NCBI GenBank assembly: GCA_947498325.1
Contig: CANMKE010000005.1
Location: forward strand, 124,001 to 188,000
DNA from: an uncultured Persicobacter sp.
GTDB lineage: Bacteria; Bacteroidota; Bacteroidia; Cytophagales; Cyclobacteriaceae
Length of the DNA: 64,000 nt
Direction of reading: 5' to 3'
Below, piece by piece: positions 56,348-64,000 of this stretch. The position numbers and the translations under genes are program-made. Each line of letters opens with the position of its first letter. The first letter of the stretch is position 1. The notes below the pieces were generated by a model. It was not told where the DNA came from. It worked only from the letters and a program-made list of their open reading frames with translations, and made no database searches.

Positions 56348-56950
56348 TTAAACCGCTTTTTTTCTTTGAGTAACCTTGAGTATTTTCTCAATAGCCTTCT
56401 TTACATTGCTCTTACTGACCGTCGAAGGATCATAGAGCATACCTGTGCATAAGCACATTTTCTGCTGATTGCGCTGAAGAATATCATAATTCTTGCAGCT
56501 TTTACAGCCAGCCCAGAACGTCGGGTCATCAGTTAGTTCTGAAAAAGTCACAGGACGGTAGCCCAAGTCAGAATTAATCTTCATCACAGGCATACTGGTT
56601 GTAATGCCGAAAATTTTTGCCTCTGGATATAACTCCTGTGACAACCTAAAGATGGCTGCTTTGATCTTTTTACCAAGTCCATATTTTCTGAATTGTGGCA
56701 ATACGATCAATCCAGAGTTTGCGACAAACTTCTCGTGCCCCCAAACCTCAATATAGCTGAAGCCAGCAAACTCCCCTTCAGAAGTTAAAGCCAATACCGC
56801 TTTACCACTTCGTAATTTCCCCTCAATATATTCTGCTGAACGGGTGGCAATACCAGTACCGCGCTCTTTGGCGGAATTGGCCAATGCTGCGCAAATGGCA
56901 TCGGTATAATGACTATAAGCTTCAGACGCTTGAATAATCTTAATGGACAT
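56348..56950 (-). CDS. GNAT N-acetyltransferase heading the arg operon, candidate N-acylglutamate synthase
   Basis: A 200-residue GNAT acetyltransferase: VLPQFRKYGLGKKIKAAIF contains the acetyl-CoA pyrophosphate loop (FRKYGLGKK). Since the operon has every other step but no ArgA or ArgJ, I infer it makes N-acetylglutamate. Beyond the GNAT core the C-terminal region carries a Cys-rich string (FWAGCKSCKNYDILQ, then MCLCTGMLYDP) that could bind metal. A start at 56950 follows a TATATTTG -7 element at 56999-57006 (minus strand). Confidence 0.8.
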   Translation of the reverse strand: MSIKIIQASEAYSHYTDAICAALANSAKERGTGIATRSAEYIEGKLRSGKAVLALTSEGEFAGFSYIEVWGHEKFVANSGLIVLPQFRKYGLGKKIKAAIFRLSQELYPEAKIFGITTSMPVMKINSDLGYRPVTFSELTDDPTFWAGCKSCKNYDILQRNQQKMCLCTGMLYDPSTVSKSNVKKAIEKILKVTQRKKAV

Positions 56951-56998
56951 GATAAAAAATCATAAAAAGAATAATGAAACAAGGTCGAAAAGTCCAAA

Positions 56999-57006
56999 CA
57001 AATATA
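56999..57006 (-). promoter_or_regulatory. -7 element of the arginine operon promoter
   Basis: TATATTTG on the minus strand (CAAATATA on the plus) matches TAnnTTTG exactly. It lies 49 bases before the GNAT start codon, predicting a leader of about 42 bases. The -33 element is not clear: the only TTG is 14 bases upstream, too close. Confidence 0.45.
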
Positions 57007-57072
57007 AAAAACAAGCAGGTCAATAAATATGACACAGTTCTTACTTTGCGACTTTTCTTTATTTGATATCAC

Positions 57073-57091
57073 ATTTACAGTATATGTAAAT
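57073..57091. promoter_or_regulatory. Operator-like palindrome upstream of the arginine operon
   Basis: ATTTACA (57073-57079), 5-base spacer, TGTAAAT (57085-57091) is a perfect 7-bp inverted repeat about 70-85 bases upstream of the predicted transcription start. It could be the site of an arginine-responsive regulator. No match to a known ARG box is claimed. Confidence 0.4.
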
Positions 57092-57110
57092 AGATAGTAT
57101 AATTGTGCAG

Positions 57111-57245
57111 ATTGATCGAGGCGCGTAGCCTCAATATAAAATTAGCCCCCCAAGGGGCGGCGTCGGGAAACGCGCACACAAATCACCTCTGTCGCCGAGC
57201 GGAGAGCTCGAAGATCGTTTGTTAGGGCGATATTTGTGTCTGTGT
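57111..57245. ncRNA. GC-rich multi-hairpin islet, candidate structured RNA or interspersed repeat
   Basis: In an AT-rich intergenic region, about 130 bases are GC-rich and contain four small perfect hairpins: GAGGC/GCCTC (57118-57132), GCCCC/GGGGC (57145-57158), GCGT/ACGC (57160-57173) and CGAGC/GCTCG (57196-57210). The last is enclosed by imperfect arms ACACAAATC (57176-57184) and GATATTTGTGT (57229-57239). No reading frame and no T tract. It may be an RNA leader or a mobile repeat; its nature is unproven. Confidence 0.3.
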
Positions 57246-57509
57246 AATTCATTATGGTACAAATTAATGTTGAAAAAATTTCAAGTGCAAGGATTACCTT
57301 ATATTTTTTATGATTCTCATAATTTATTGACCAAAATTAAATGAGCATTAAAACTTATTTGGCATTTGTTTGAAATAAGACGAATTACAGGTCAGCGTTA
57401 TATTTCTTTATATAAAAGGAAGTATTTGTCATGTTTCAGACTAACAATTATCCTTCTCGATGAGTGTAATAGGTCGTAAATTATAGTATACCCTATAAAT
57501 CAGAAAGTT

Positions 57510-57887
57510 ATGGAGCTACAAGAAATAAATACCGACCTGATTATTTACAACAGCAGCAAGTTCTCTGACCAAAAAATCATCTGTGAATCGAGAAGCATTT
57601 TACCAACGCTAAAAGAAATTGACCTCGAAAAAGTTAAGCTCAACCCCCATTTTATCGAGCGTATCCTTATTCAGTTACACATCCCTATTTGGCAAATGAT
57701 GAATACGGATAGTGCTTATTATCAGATGTTCAATGAGCACATCGATGAGCTTTCGCCACAAGAATTGATGAAATTATGTTGCGATCACCCGGAGCTTCTG
57801 CAAAGTCCGATCATCATCAGTCATCAGAAAAGTTTTATCCCTAAACATATTACTGAACTGTTTTCACTGGTTTGCCCAATACATTAA
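57510..57887 (+). CDS. ArsC/Spx-like thioredoxin-fold protein without catalytic Cys
   Basis: A 125-residue protein resembling ArsC/Spx-type folds: the C-terminal block LSPQELMKLCCDHPELLQSPIII corresponds to the family's 'L...el...i..nP.LlqRPIv' segment, and the N-terminal strand LIIYNSSKFSDQKIICESR corresponds to the region with the redox Cys. Here Phe replaces the catalytic Cys (SSKFSDQ), and the Arg of RPI is Ser. So it is probably not an arsenate reductase; a regulatory or structural role is possible. Monocistronic as far as seen. Confidence 0.65.
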   Translation: MELQEINTDLIIYNSSKFSDQKIICESRSILPTLKEIDLEKVKLNPHFIERILIQLHIPIWQMMNTDSAYYQMFNEHIDELSPQELMKLCCDHPELLQSPIIISHQKSFIPKHITELFSLVCPIH

Positions 57888-57963
57888 AATAATCCATTTT
57901 CAGCACCTTCGGAGAAAAATTTAGTTTATAACAATAATATAACCTAAAACCACTTCCGAAATA

Positions 57964-58539
57964 ATGAAACATACGACCATCTTAGGCATATTAATATGCC
58001 TGCTCGCCATCATGAGTTGCGAGCAAGTGAAGGAACAGGCTTACAAAATGAGCCCCATGGATACCGTCAAGTATGAAAATGATTTGTTCAGCCTGCAAAT
58101 CACCTACGGTAGACCTTTTAAAAAAGACCGCCTGATTTTTGGAACAAAAGAAGAAGGTGCCTTGGTTCCTTATGGTGAAATTTGGCGCACAGGGGCAAAT
58201 GATGCCACAGAAATAATGGTCACCAAGGATATTACTATTAATGGTCAAGCTGTCCCTAAAGGAAAATACTCGGTATATACCATTCCTGGTGAACGCGACT
58301 GGACAGTGGCGATAAATAAAAAAATCGGGTATTGGGGAAAATCCCCCGTCAGTGAAGTTTTCGAACCCGAGCAGGATTTGCTGCGTGTGCAAGTCCCTTC
58401 GCAACAATTAGCCAAAACAATGGATCAGTTCACCATGACGGTGGTCCCCTCTACCAGTCCCAATAAATTGACATGGGTTATGAGTTGGGACAAAACGCAA
58501 GTCCGCATTCCCATGCAAATCCCTGCAGCAAATAATTAG
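57964..58539 (+). CDS. DUF2911 lipoprotein
   Basis: A 191-residue lipoprotein (MKHTTILGILICLLAIMSC, lipobox IMSC). The DUF2911 signature is clear: LQITYGRPFKKDRLIFG, LVPYGEIWRTGANDATEI and GKYSVYTIPGERDWTVAINK. The domain is beta-rich and common in Bacteroidota; its function is unknown. Closed by a strong terminator. Confidence 0.88.
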   Translation: MKHTTILGILICLLAIMSCEQVKEQAYKMSPMDTVKYENDLFSLQITYGRPFKKDRLIFGTKEEGALVPYGEIWRTGANDATEIMVTKDITINGQAVPKGKYSVYTIPGERDWTVAINKKIGYWGKSPVSEVFEPEQDLLRVQVPSQQLAKTMDQFTMTVVPSTSPNKLTWVMSWDKTQVRIPMQIPAANN

Positions 58540-58542
58540 CAC

Positions 58543-58572
58543 AAAAAAAGCCACTCGAAAGTGGCTTTTTTA
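58543..58572 (+). terminator. Bidirectional terminator
   Basis: Perfect arms AAAAAGCCACT (58545-58555) and AGTGGCTTTTT (58560-58570), tetraloop CGAA, between the convergent DUF2911 and pyrophosphatase genes. Confidence 0.94.
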
Positions 58573-58588
58573 TTCTGTTCAATCTCAA

Positions 58589-60196
58589 TTACATGACTGC
58601 GGCCATCAAATTTGGCACCAGTTGTTTTTTACGCGATACAACGCCTGGCATCCAGGCAGTATTGTTCTCTAATGGAATACTGAAGGCTTCTTCAAACAAA
58701 TCAGTTGCGCGGCCATAGACCATGGCTTGTGAACCGTTGTTAAGAATATCAGTAATGACGAAAAGGAATAAATCATAACCTTTGCCTTTGATCGCCTCTT
58801 CAATCACGGTTTTATATTCTTCCTGCTTCGCTAAAACACCCTGTACATCCACGGTATTTATTTGTGCCAAAGCAGTTTTATAATCACCCATCGCAAATTC
58901 TTTCATATCCATATTGATCAGGTCTTTCGGTTGTTTATCTCCCAAAGAAGCCCCAGCAATCAACATTTCCATTCCATATTCTCGAGGTGAAACCCCAGCA
59001 ATTTCCGACAAGTCCATTGCCGCATCAATATCCTGCTGTGTACAGGTAGGCGATTTAAATAAGAGGGTATCAGAGATAATCGCACTGAGCATCAGGCCTG
59101 CAATTTTTGGTTCAGGCAGACACCCATTGGAACGGTACAAATCCAAAATGATGGTTGATGAACAACCTACCCGTTCGGCACGAATCATCAGTGGTTCAAT
59201 CGTTGAGAAGTTACCAAATTTATGATGATCGACAATCTCCAAAATCTGGGCAGTTTCAATTCCATCAATCGCCTGAGCTTTCTCATTATGATCGACCAAC
59301 ACCACACTTCGGCGATCCACATTCTGTAAATCCTTATTCTTGATGGTGGCAAAAACGTGACCTTCCTCATCTACTACAGGGAAGTTCGTTTGATCAGCTT
59401 CTTTCATCAGCCCTTCTACATATTCAATGGTATCCGTGGTACGGAACATGTAGAATGGTTTTTTCTGAAGAATAGAGGCGACTGTTACCGACTGAGAAAT
59501 CAGTTTAAATACTTTGAAGAACCCGTTATCCACCTTGAGCACAGGAATATCGAAACCTGCGAAATCAATTTCCTGACTGTAATCAATCGGGCACCAAATG
59601 ACCAATCCAGCCTTTGATTCCTTCAGTTTTTCAAGGTTCTCTTTCAGCAACTCCAAAATTACAATATCGCCACCTTCTTGCAAATTAAGGTTGTTCAGAG
59701 ACAATAAATTACCTTTTACAATTCCCTGTGGCAAGGACTTATTCACCATTTCACCAGCAATAGTTTCGGCCACTTTCTGATAAGTAGTTTCAAATTGCTT
59801 GAAGATGGTCAAAGTACTCATTTCCAGATAAGCGTTGGCGATATCTGAAACGTGAAGCATGGTCTCAATCTTTTTGTCGGCACCAACTACGGGCAGGCTT
59901 GAGATATTCTCTCTTGTCAGGATTTCAAGCGCTTGCTTTAAAGTCAGGCGGTCATCGATTACCGCTTTAGTCGCAGACTTAATATCTTTCAGCTGTGGCC
60001 TGATGGAATCCATGAACACCGGGGGCGTCACCTTGAAGTGATCCAAAACAAAGGCAGTCTCTTTGTTCAGGTCACCAAGACGAACAGCCGTGGCAGGGAT
60101 TTCCAATTTATTTTTTAGTGCTGCATAGGCCAATGCAGAACATATAGAATCGGTATCAGGGTTTTTATGCCCTAAAACTAAAATATTTTTTTCCAT
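58589..60196 (-). CDS. ppaC: Family II Mn-dependent inorganic pyrophosphatase with CBS/DRTGG insert
   Basis: Hydrolyses pyrophosphate, using Mn or Co. 535 residues. The DHH domain has GHKNPDTDSICSALAYA, VVLVDHNEKAQAI and IVDHHKFGNF; the DHHA2 domain closes with the substrate loop SRKKQLVPNL. Between the halves sit two CBS domains around a DRTGG-like domain (about residues 70-300), which in characterised enzymes bind adenine nucleotides and diadenosine polyphosphates for regulation. Convergent with the DUF2911 gene across a terminator. Confidence 0.93.
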   Translation of the reverse strand: MEKNILVLGHKNPDTDSICSALAYAALKNKLEIPATAVRLGDLNKETAFVLDHFKVTPPVFMDSIRPQLKDIKSATKAVIDDRLTLKQALEILTRENISSLPVVGADKKIETMLHVSDIANAYLEMSTLTIFKQFETTYQKVAETIAGEMVNKSLPQGIVKGNLLSLNNLNLQEGGDIVILELLKENLEKLKESKAGLVIWCPIDYSQEIDFAGFDIPVLKVDNGFFKVFKLISQSVTVASILQKKPFYMFRTTDTIEYVEGLMKEADQTNFPVVDEEGHVFATIKNKDLQNVDRRSVVLVDHNEKAQAIDGIETAQILEIVDHHKFGNFSTIEPLMIRAERVGCSSTIILDLYRSNGCLPEPKIAGLMLSAIISDTLLFKSPTCTQQDIDAAMDLSEIAGVSPREYGMEMLIAGASLGDKQPKDLINMDMKEFAMGDYKTALAQINTVDVQGVLAKQEEYKTVIEEAIKGKGYDLFLFVITDILNNGSQAMVYGRATDLFEEAFSIPLENNTAWMPGVVSRKKQLVPNLMAAVM

Positions 60197-60355
60197 TTAT
60201 AGTCAATTTATAAAGCTTGATTGGGTGATTAGGTTTACCCCCTTTTTCAGAAAGGTCGCACCGTCAAAAAGGCAATAGGTCAATTGTGGCTCAAAATTAA
60301 GAATATTTTTTTACTCTTTGGTGTTTTGACCTTCAACAGATGAAAATATGTCAAC

Positions 60356-63300
60356 CTAACTGCCATATTTTCCATAAACCGCTACCAATTCCGCCTTTTT
60401 CAATAATAAATTCAATTGCGCCTCCAACAACTGCCTTTCACTTTTATGATACTCCATTTTCGCTTCCAGCAAATCCTTTTTGGTGATCAACTCATTCTCA
60501 AAGGCATCGCCTTTCACTCGAAGCACTTCCTCCCGAAAGAAAACCGCTTTCTTTGCCACAGTAAGTAATTCCTCGGCAAGCTTTAACTGATCTTCTGCGT
60601 TTCCCGCCGAAATGGCCTGCTCTTTCAATTCATTCTGTAAATTCAGAGCGGCTTGTTTCATTTGCAACTTCCTAATTTCGACTTCCTTATTTCTACTCCC
60701 CCAACTTAGGATCGTCCAATTGAAATTAACCCCCACCAACACATTCAACTCAGGCATTACAGGCACTCCACCGACATACAAACCCGTTGCAAACAGGGTT
60801 AAGTCAGGAATAAAATCTTGCTTACTTGCCTGCCAACCTAATTCTGCCTTTTGCATGAGTAGGTCAGCTTTTTTTAAATCCGTATTGGTGGCTTGCAGAT
60901 CACCCAACTGTTGGTACAGCGAATCAATGAGCATTGAAGTAGGAACCTGTAAGCCTGTAATGGAATCAACCGGCCAACTCAGCAACTGCGCAAATTTCCG
61001 CTGATAATCCATATATGTGGTATTAATCTTGCGAATTTCACTCTGTTGCTGCAATGTTTCGGCTTTCAGCCCATATTCGTAAGCCTGTAACAAATGACCA
61101 TTTTCTACCGCATCCGTGGCTTCCTTCAGTTTTTCTTTCGTCAAGGCCAACTGACTGTCCTGCTCACGCAACTTCGCCTTTTCAATCAGCATCCCCAAAT
61201 ACAGCTTTGTTACTCCTACCGTCACTTTCGAAACCGCATTGGAATAAGAAGCCTGCTCCTCTTCGAGTTCCAAGGCAGCCAATTTCACCCCACTGCCAAT
61301 TTTAAACAACTGGCTCACGGGCTGAAAAACGCCTACGGAGCCGTAGCCCGCGAATCGTCCCTGTTCTGGGATTACAAATTCTGTGGTTAAACCTAAGGGA
61401 GGCACACTCCCGATGATCGGTAAATCCACGAGGGAAATTTCAGCATCAGTAACTTTTTTGGTGTTGTACCAATAAAACATCGATCCGTTTGCCCGCACCT
61501 GCGGATAGTAAAGCGATTTCGCCACCTTAATATTCAGAGATTTCTCTTCCAGTTTTAAAGCCGCCGCCTGCAACAGCGGATTTTGTTCATAAGCCATCAG
61601 TAAAGCCTCATCAAGGCTGAGTGATTTTTCCTGATCCTGCCCCCAGCTCATCTGCGAAACGGGCAATAGCAAGAGCAACAACATCAATGTTTTTCCGACC
61701 TTAGCATTTCCCGTTTTATCCTCTTTCAATAATAAATAATATAGCACCGGAACAACGATAAGGGTCATAAACATGGCGAATACCAAACCGAAAGCAATCA
61801 CCGTTGCCAAAGGAGCCCACATTTCGCTGCCCGAAATAATCATCGGAACCACACCTACCGCAGCGGCTAAAGTGGTCAGGAATATTGGACGAATTCGGCG
61901 CTCACCAGCGAGAATCGCCGCCTCCCGAACATCATGCCCTTCCGCGCGAAGGAAATTTGCATAATCTACTAAAATGATGGAGTTCCGAACCGTAACTCCC
62001 GCCAAAGATGCCAAACCGACAAAGGCAGTAAATCCGAAGGGATAGCCTAAAATCGACAAGCCGATCATGGCACCAGGAACACAAAAAGGAATCGCCACCA
62101 GTACCAAAAACACCTCTTTAAGGTCTCGGAACTGAAGCAAAATAATCATAAAGATCAACACCACACTCAGCGCCACAGCAACATACATCTCTGAGAACGT
62201 TTCATTCTGGTCTTCAAATTCGCCACCATATTCAATCATATAACCTGGAGGAAGTGGGATGCTTTCAATATCCGCACGCACGGCGGCCAATTGCTCAGAA
62301 GGAAAATCTGATTCCAAATGGCGACAGAGAACCGTCAGGGTTCGTCGGCCATTGCGGTGCTTGAGGTTGGAGATCTGCCAACTCGGGCTTACGTCAGCGA
62401 CCAGGCTTGAGGGTACTTTCTGGCGACTTAATGGAGAAACAATATAGGTGTTTCCAACGGACTCATAGCGGTCATTTTGACTGGCTGGCTCTTCAATAAT
62501 AATATCGAGTACCTTATTCCCTTCATAAAAATTGGACACCGTAAAACCACTCAGGGCTACTTGCAAATTCTTGGCAATCGAGGCGTTGGTAATTCCCAGA
62601 CGGCTTGCCTCCCATTTTCGCTCCTCAAGATCAAGGGAAAAATAGGGGTTTTTAAAGTCTGATTCCACGCGGTATGCCGTCGGGAGTTTGTTCAAAATGG
62701 CTTCAACTTTTACACCCAAATTTTGGAGCACTTTCAGGTCATCGCCAAAAATACGTATTTCCACAGGCGCATCATGGGTAACCCCCTGCTGCATTTGTTT
62801 GGCTAAAATAATGCCCTCAGGCACCCATACATCAATGGTTTTTTCGAGTTCACTGACCATCTCCTGTGTTGCTGCCACAGAAATTGTATTCACCAATACT
62901 TGTGCATAATTGGCTTTCGGAAATTCTGGAGAAAAATTATAGTAAAACCGCGGAGCCGCCTGCCCAACAAAGGTGGTATAATTCACCATTCGCTCATCCT
63001 TGGCAATACGCCTCTCGACCTCCTTTATTGCTTTATTGGTGGTTTCCAGATTCGTCCCTTCAGGCATAAACAACTCAATGACAAACTGATCTTTTTCCGC
63101 TGCAGGAAATAGTTTTTGATGAATGAATAAAAAGGCGATGCCCCCCACCACTAAGAAGAGCAGGGAAAAAAGGATGGTCAGTTTCGTATAGGCAAAACTT
63201 TTCTCAATCAGGTAATTGTAAAAATCCTGCAGACGGTCAAGCACGCCCTTTTTCTCAGGTTTCTTGTCCTCATTCAGGCCTTTTTTAATGAAGTGATGAC

Positions 63301-64000
63301 AAAGCAAAGGCGTGAGAAACATCGCAACCAAATAGGAGCTACTGATCGCAATAGCAACTGTTATCGGCAGGGAATAAATAAACTCACCAACATACCCTGT
63401 TAAAATAACCAAAGGCAGAAAAGACCCAATGATCGTCAAAGAGGCCGTAAGTACAGGGATTTTCAATTCATTGGCCGCAGACCAGGCAGCCTCAAAAGTG
63501 TTCTTTCCCTCATCCAGCTTTTCCACATAATTATCAGCAATTACAATCGCATCATCGACCAGCATTCCGAGCACCACAATAAGGGCGGCGAGGGACACCT
63601 GCTGCAATTCAATGCCAAAAGCCTGAAGTAATGTAAAAGTCAGGGCAACGGTGACAGGAATAGCCACCGCACTGATGACGGCCACCCGAAAGGGCAACAA
63701 TAAAATGATCACAATAACCACCGCTACAATGGCGATAAAAAACTCCTCAATAAACCGATCGACTGCATCTTCAACATTCTTAGGCTGATTAACGATGAAA
63801 TCAATTTTTATATCTTCGGGCAATAAAGGTTTCACCTGCTGAAGTGCTGCGGCGATAGCATCACCAAAATCAACGATATTATTACCATCCAGCATTTCAA
63901 TGGAAAGCAAAAGCGCCTCTTCGCCATTAACACGGATAAACTTATCCGCCTTTTTGAAGCGTCGTTCCACCGTCCCCACATCACGTACACGAACCGTTGC
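60356..64000 (-). CDS. RND efflux permease fused to a TolC-like outer-membrane factor (N-terminus outside window)
   Basis: At least 1214 residues, open at the right window edge. Residues 1 to about 760 of the visible part are an RND permease lacking only its N-terminal portion: LVDDAIVIADNYVEKLDEG, transmembrane helices, porter domain, and the repeat with FVGLASLAGVTVRNSIILVDYAN. From residue 766 (ATG at 61682-61684) comes MLLLLLLPVSQMSWGQ, a complete signal-peptide-like segment, then TolC-type helices (LSLDEALLMAYEQNPLLQAAALKLEEKS ... LNLLLKKAELVAVYGKYGS). An RND-TolC fusion is known in Bacteroidota, but the internal signal peptide means the two halves might be separated. The drug or metal substrate is uncertain. 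Confidence 0.9.
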   Translation of the reverse strand, partial: ATVRVRDVGTVERRFKKADKFIRVNGEEALLLSIEMLDGNNIVDFGDAIAAALQQVKPLLPEDIKIDFIVNQPKNVEDAVDRFIEEFFIAIVAVVIVIILLLPFRVAVISAVAIPVTVALTFTLLQAFGIELQQVSLAALIVVLGMLVDDAIVIADNYVEKLDEGKNTFEAAWSAANELKIPVLTASLTIIGSFLPLVILTGYVGEFIYSLPITVAIAISSSYLVAMFLTPLLCHHFIKKGLNEDKKPEKKGVLDRLQDFYNYLIEKSFAYTKLTILFSLLFLVVGGIAFLFIHQKLFPAAEKDQFVIELFMPEGTNLETTNKAIKEVERRIAKDERMVNYTTFVGQAAPRFYYNFSPEFPKANYAQVLVNTISVAATQEMVSELEKTIDVWVPEGIILAKQMQQGVTHDAPVEIRIFGDDLKVLQNLGVKVEAILNKLPTAYRVESDFKNPYFSLDLEERKWEASRLGITNASIAKNLQVALSGFTVSNFYEGNKVLDIIIEEPASQNDRYESVGNTYIVSPLSRQKVPSSLVADVSPSWQISNLKHRNGRRTLTVLCRHLESDFPSEQLAAVRADIESIPLPPGYMIEYGGEFEDQNETFSEMYVAVALSVVLIFMIILLQFRDLKEVFLVLVAIPFCVPGAMIGLSILGYPFGFTAFVGLASLAGVTVRNSIILVDYANFLRAEGHDVREAAILAGERRIRPIFLTTLAAAVGVVPMIISGSEMWAPLATVIAFGLVFAMFMTLIVVPVLYYLLLKEDKTGNAKVGKTLMLLLLLLPVSQMSWGQDQEKSLSLDEALLMAYEQNPLLQAAALKLEEKSLNIKVAKSLYYPQVRANGSMFYWYNTKKVTDAEISLVDLPIIGSVPPLGLTTEFVIPEQGRFAGYGSVGVFQPVSQLFKIGSGVKLAALELEEEQASYSNAVSKVTVGVTKLYLGMLIEKAKLREQDSQLALTKEKLKEATDAVENGHLLQAYEYGLKAETLQQQSEIRKINTTYMDYQRKFAQLLSWPVDSITGLQVPTSMLIDSLYQQLGDLQATNTDLKKADLLMQKAELGWQASKQDFIPDLTLFATGLYVGGVPVMPELNVLVGVNFNWTILSWGSRNKEVEIRKLQMKQAALNLQNELKEQAISAGNAEDQLKLAEELLTVAKKAVFFREEVLRVKGDAFENELITKKDLLEAKMEYHKSERQLLEAQLNLLLKKAELVAVYGKYGS

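Larger units (their letters stand above)
56951..57509. other. Intergenic region upstream of the arginine operon
   Basis: Holds the -7 element (56999-57006), the operator-like palindrome (57073-57091) and the GC-rich hairpin islet (57111-57245). Sequence from 57246 to 57509 is AT-rich with no gene and no clear signal, presumably containing the promoter of the ArsC-like gene. Confidence 0.5.

Noticed and set aside
57111-57245. tRNA or rRNA fragment in the GC-rich islet
   Set aside because: No acceptor stem, T loop or other conserved tRNA element could be found, and the length is too short for an rRNA.

Overview
The window is chromosomal DNA from a member of the phylum Bacteroidota, most likely a Cytophagales-type, probably marine bacterium. 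The evidence is a T9SS type A sorting domain on a giant surface protein, a GH97 glucosidase, a family II pyrophosphatase with inserted CBS domains, an arginine operon that uses an N-acylornithine transcarbamylase, many short SPII lipoproteins paired with outer-membrane beta-barrels, and promoters of the Bacteroidota type (TTG/TTTG, 18-19 bp, TAnnTTTG). Assignment to a genus (Persicobacter-like organisms come to mind) would be a guess. There is no prophage, insertion sequence, CRISPR array or rRNA operon, and one tRNA gene, tRNA-Arg(CCU).

Layout. 1-9.2 kb: the end of pncA, ChaN-like and DUF1801 proteins, a DprA-like protein converging on dinB (which seems to start at AUU), a lipocytochrome/YceI/DUF5777 operon, an SprB-repeat lipoprotein, enolase and a lipoprotein. 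9.4-21 kb: a DUF5723 barrel, greB, citrate synthase, a MoeB-rhodanese protein, a DUF4136 lipoprotein plus barrel cassette, a Crp/Fnr regulator, a DUF4332 protein, an AI-2E family permease and a PatB-type C-S lyase. 21.1-27.4 kb: an SRAP (HMCES/YedK) protein, then a three-gene MukFEB-like condensin operon without the Wadjet nuclease JetD. 27.4-36.3 kb: a LeuA/CimA-type synthase, an unknown membrane-anchored protein, 1.4 kb of AT-rich non-coding DNA holding a consensus promoter, and a 1442-residue secreted protein with a malectin-like domain and eleven Ig-like repeats. 37.3-45.1 kb: polysaccharide genes (glycosyltransferase, flippase, polymerase/ligase, rfbF), a GH97 enzyme and tRNA-Arg. 45.3-48.7 kb: envelope genes, including a second copy of the DUF4136 plus barrel cassette, and small unknowns. 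48.8-57 kb: one arginine operon, GNAT-argG-argC-argD-argF'-argB-argE-argH. 57.5-64 kb: a degenerate ArsC-like protein, a DUF2911 lipoprotein, a CBS-type inorganic pyrophosphatase, and an RND efflux pump fused to a TolC-like outer-membrane factor that runs off the window.

How the genes work together. The arginine genes form a complete route from glutamate in which carbamoylation occurs on an acylated ornithine and the acyl group is removed from citrulline; the transcarbamylase has Gln where characterised enzymes have Glu (acetyl) or Pro (succinyl). The 37-45 kb genes make and export a surface polysaccharide. The condensin operon and the SRAP, DinB and DprA-like proteins concern chromosome maintenance. 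Many genes end in perfect hairpins with T tracts on both strands, so convergent pairs share bidirectional terminators.
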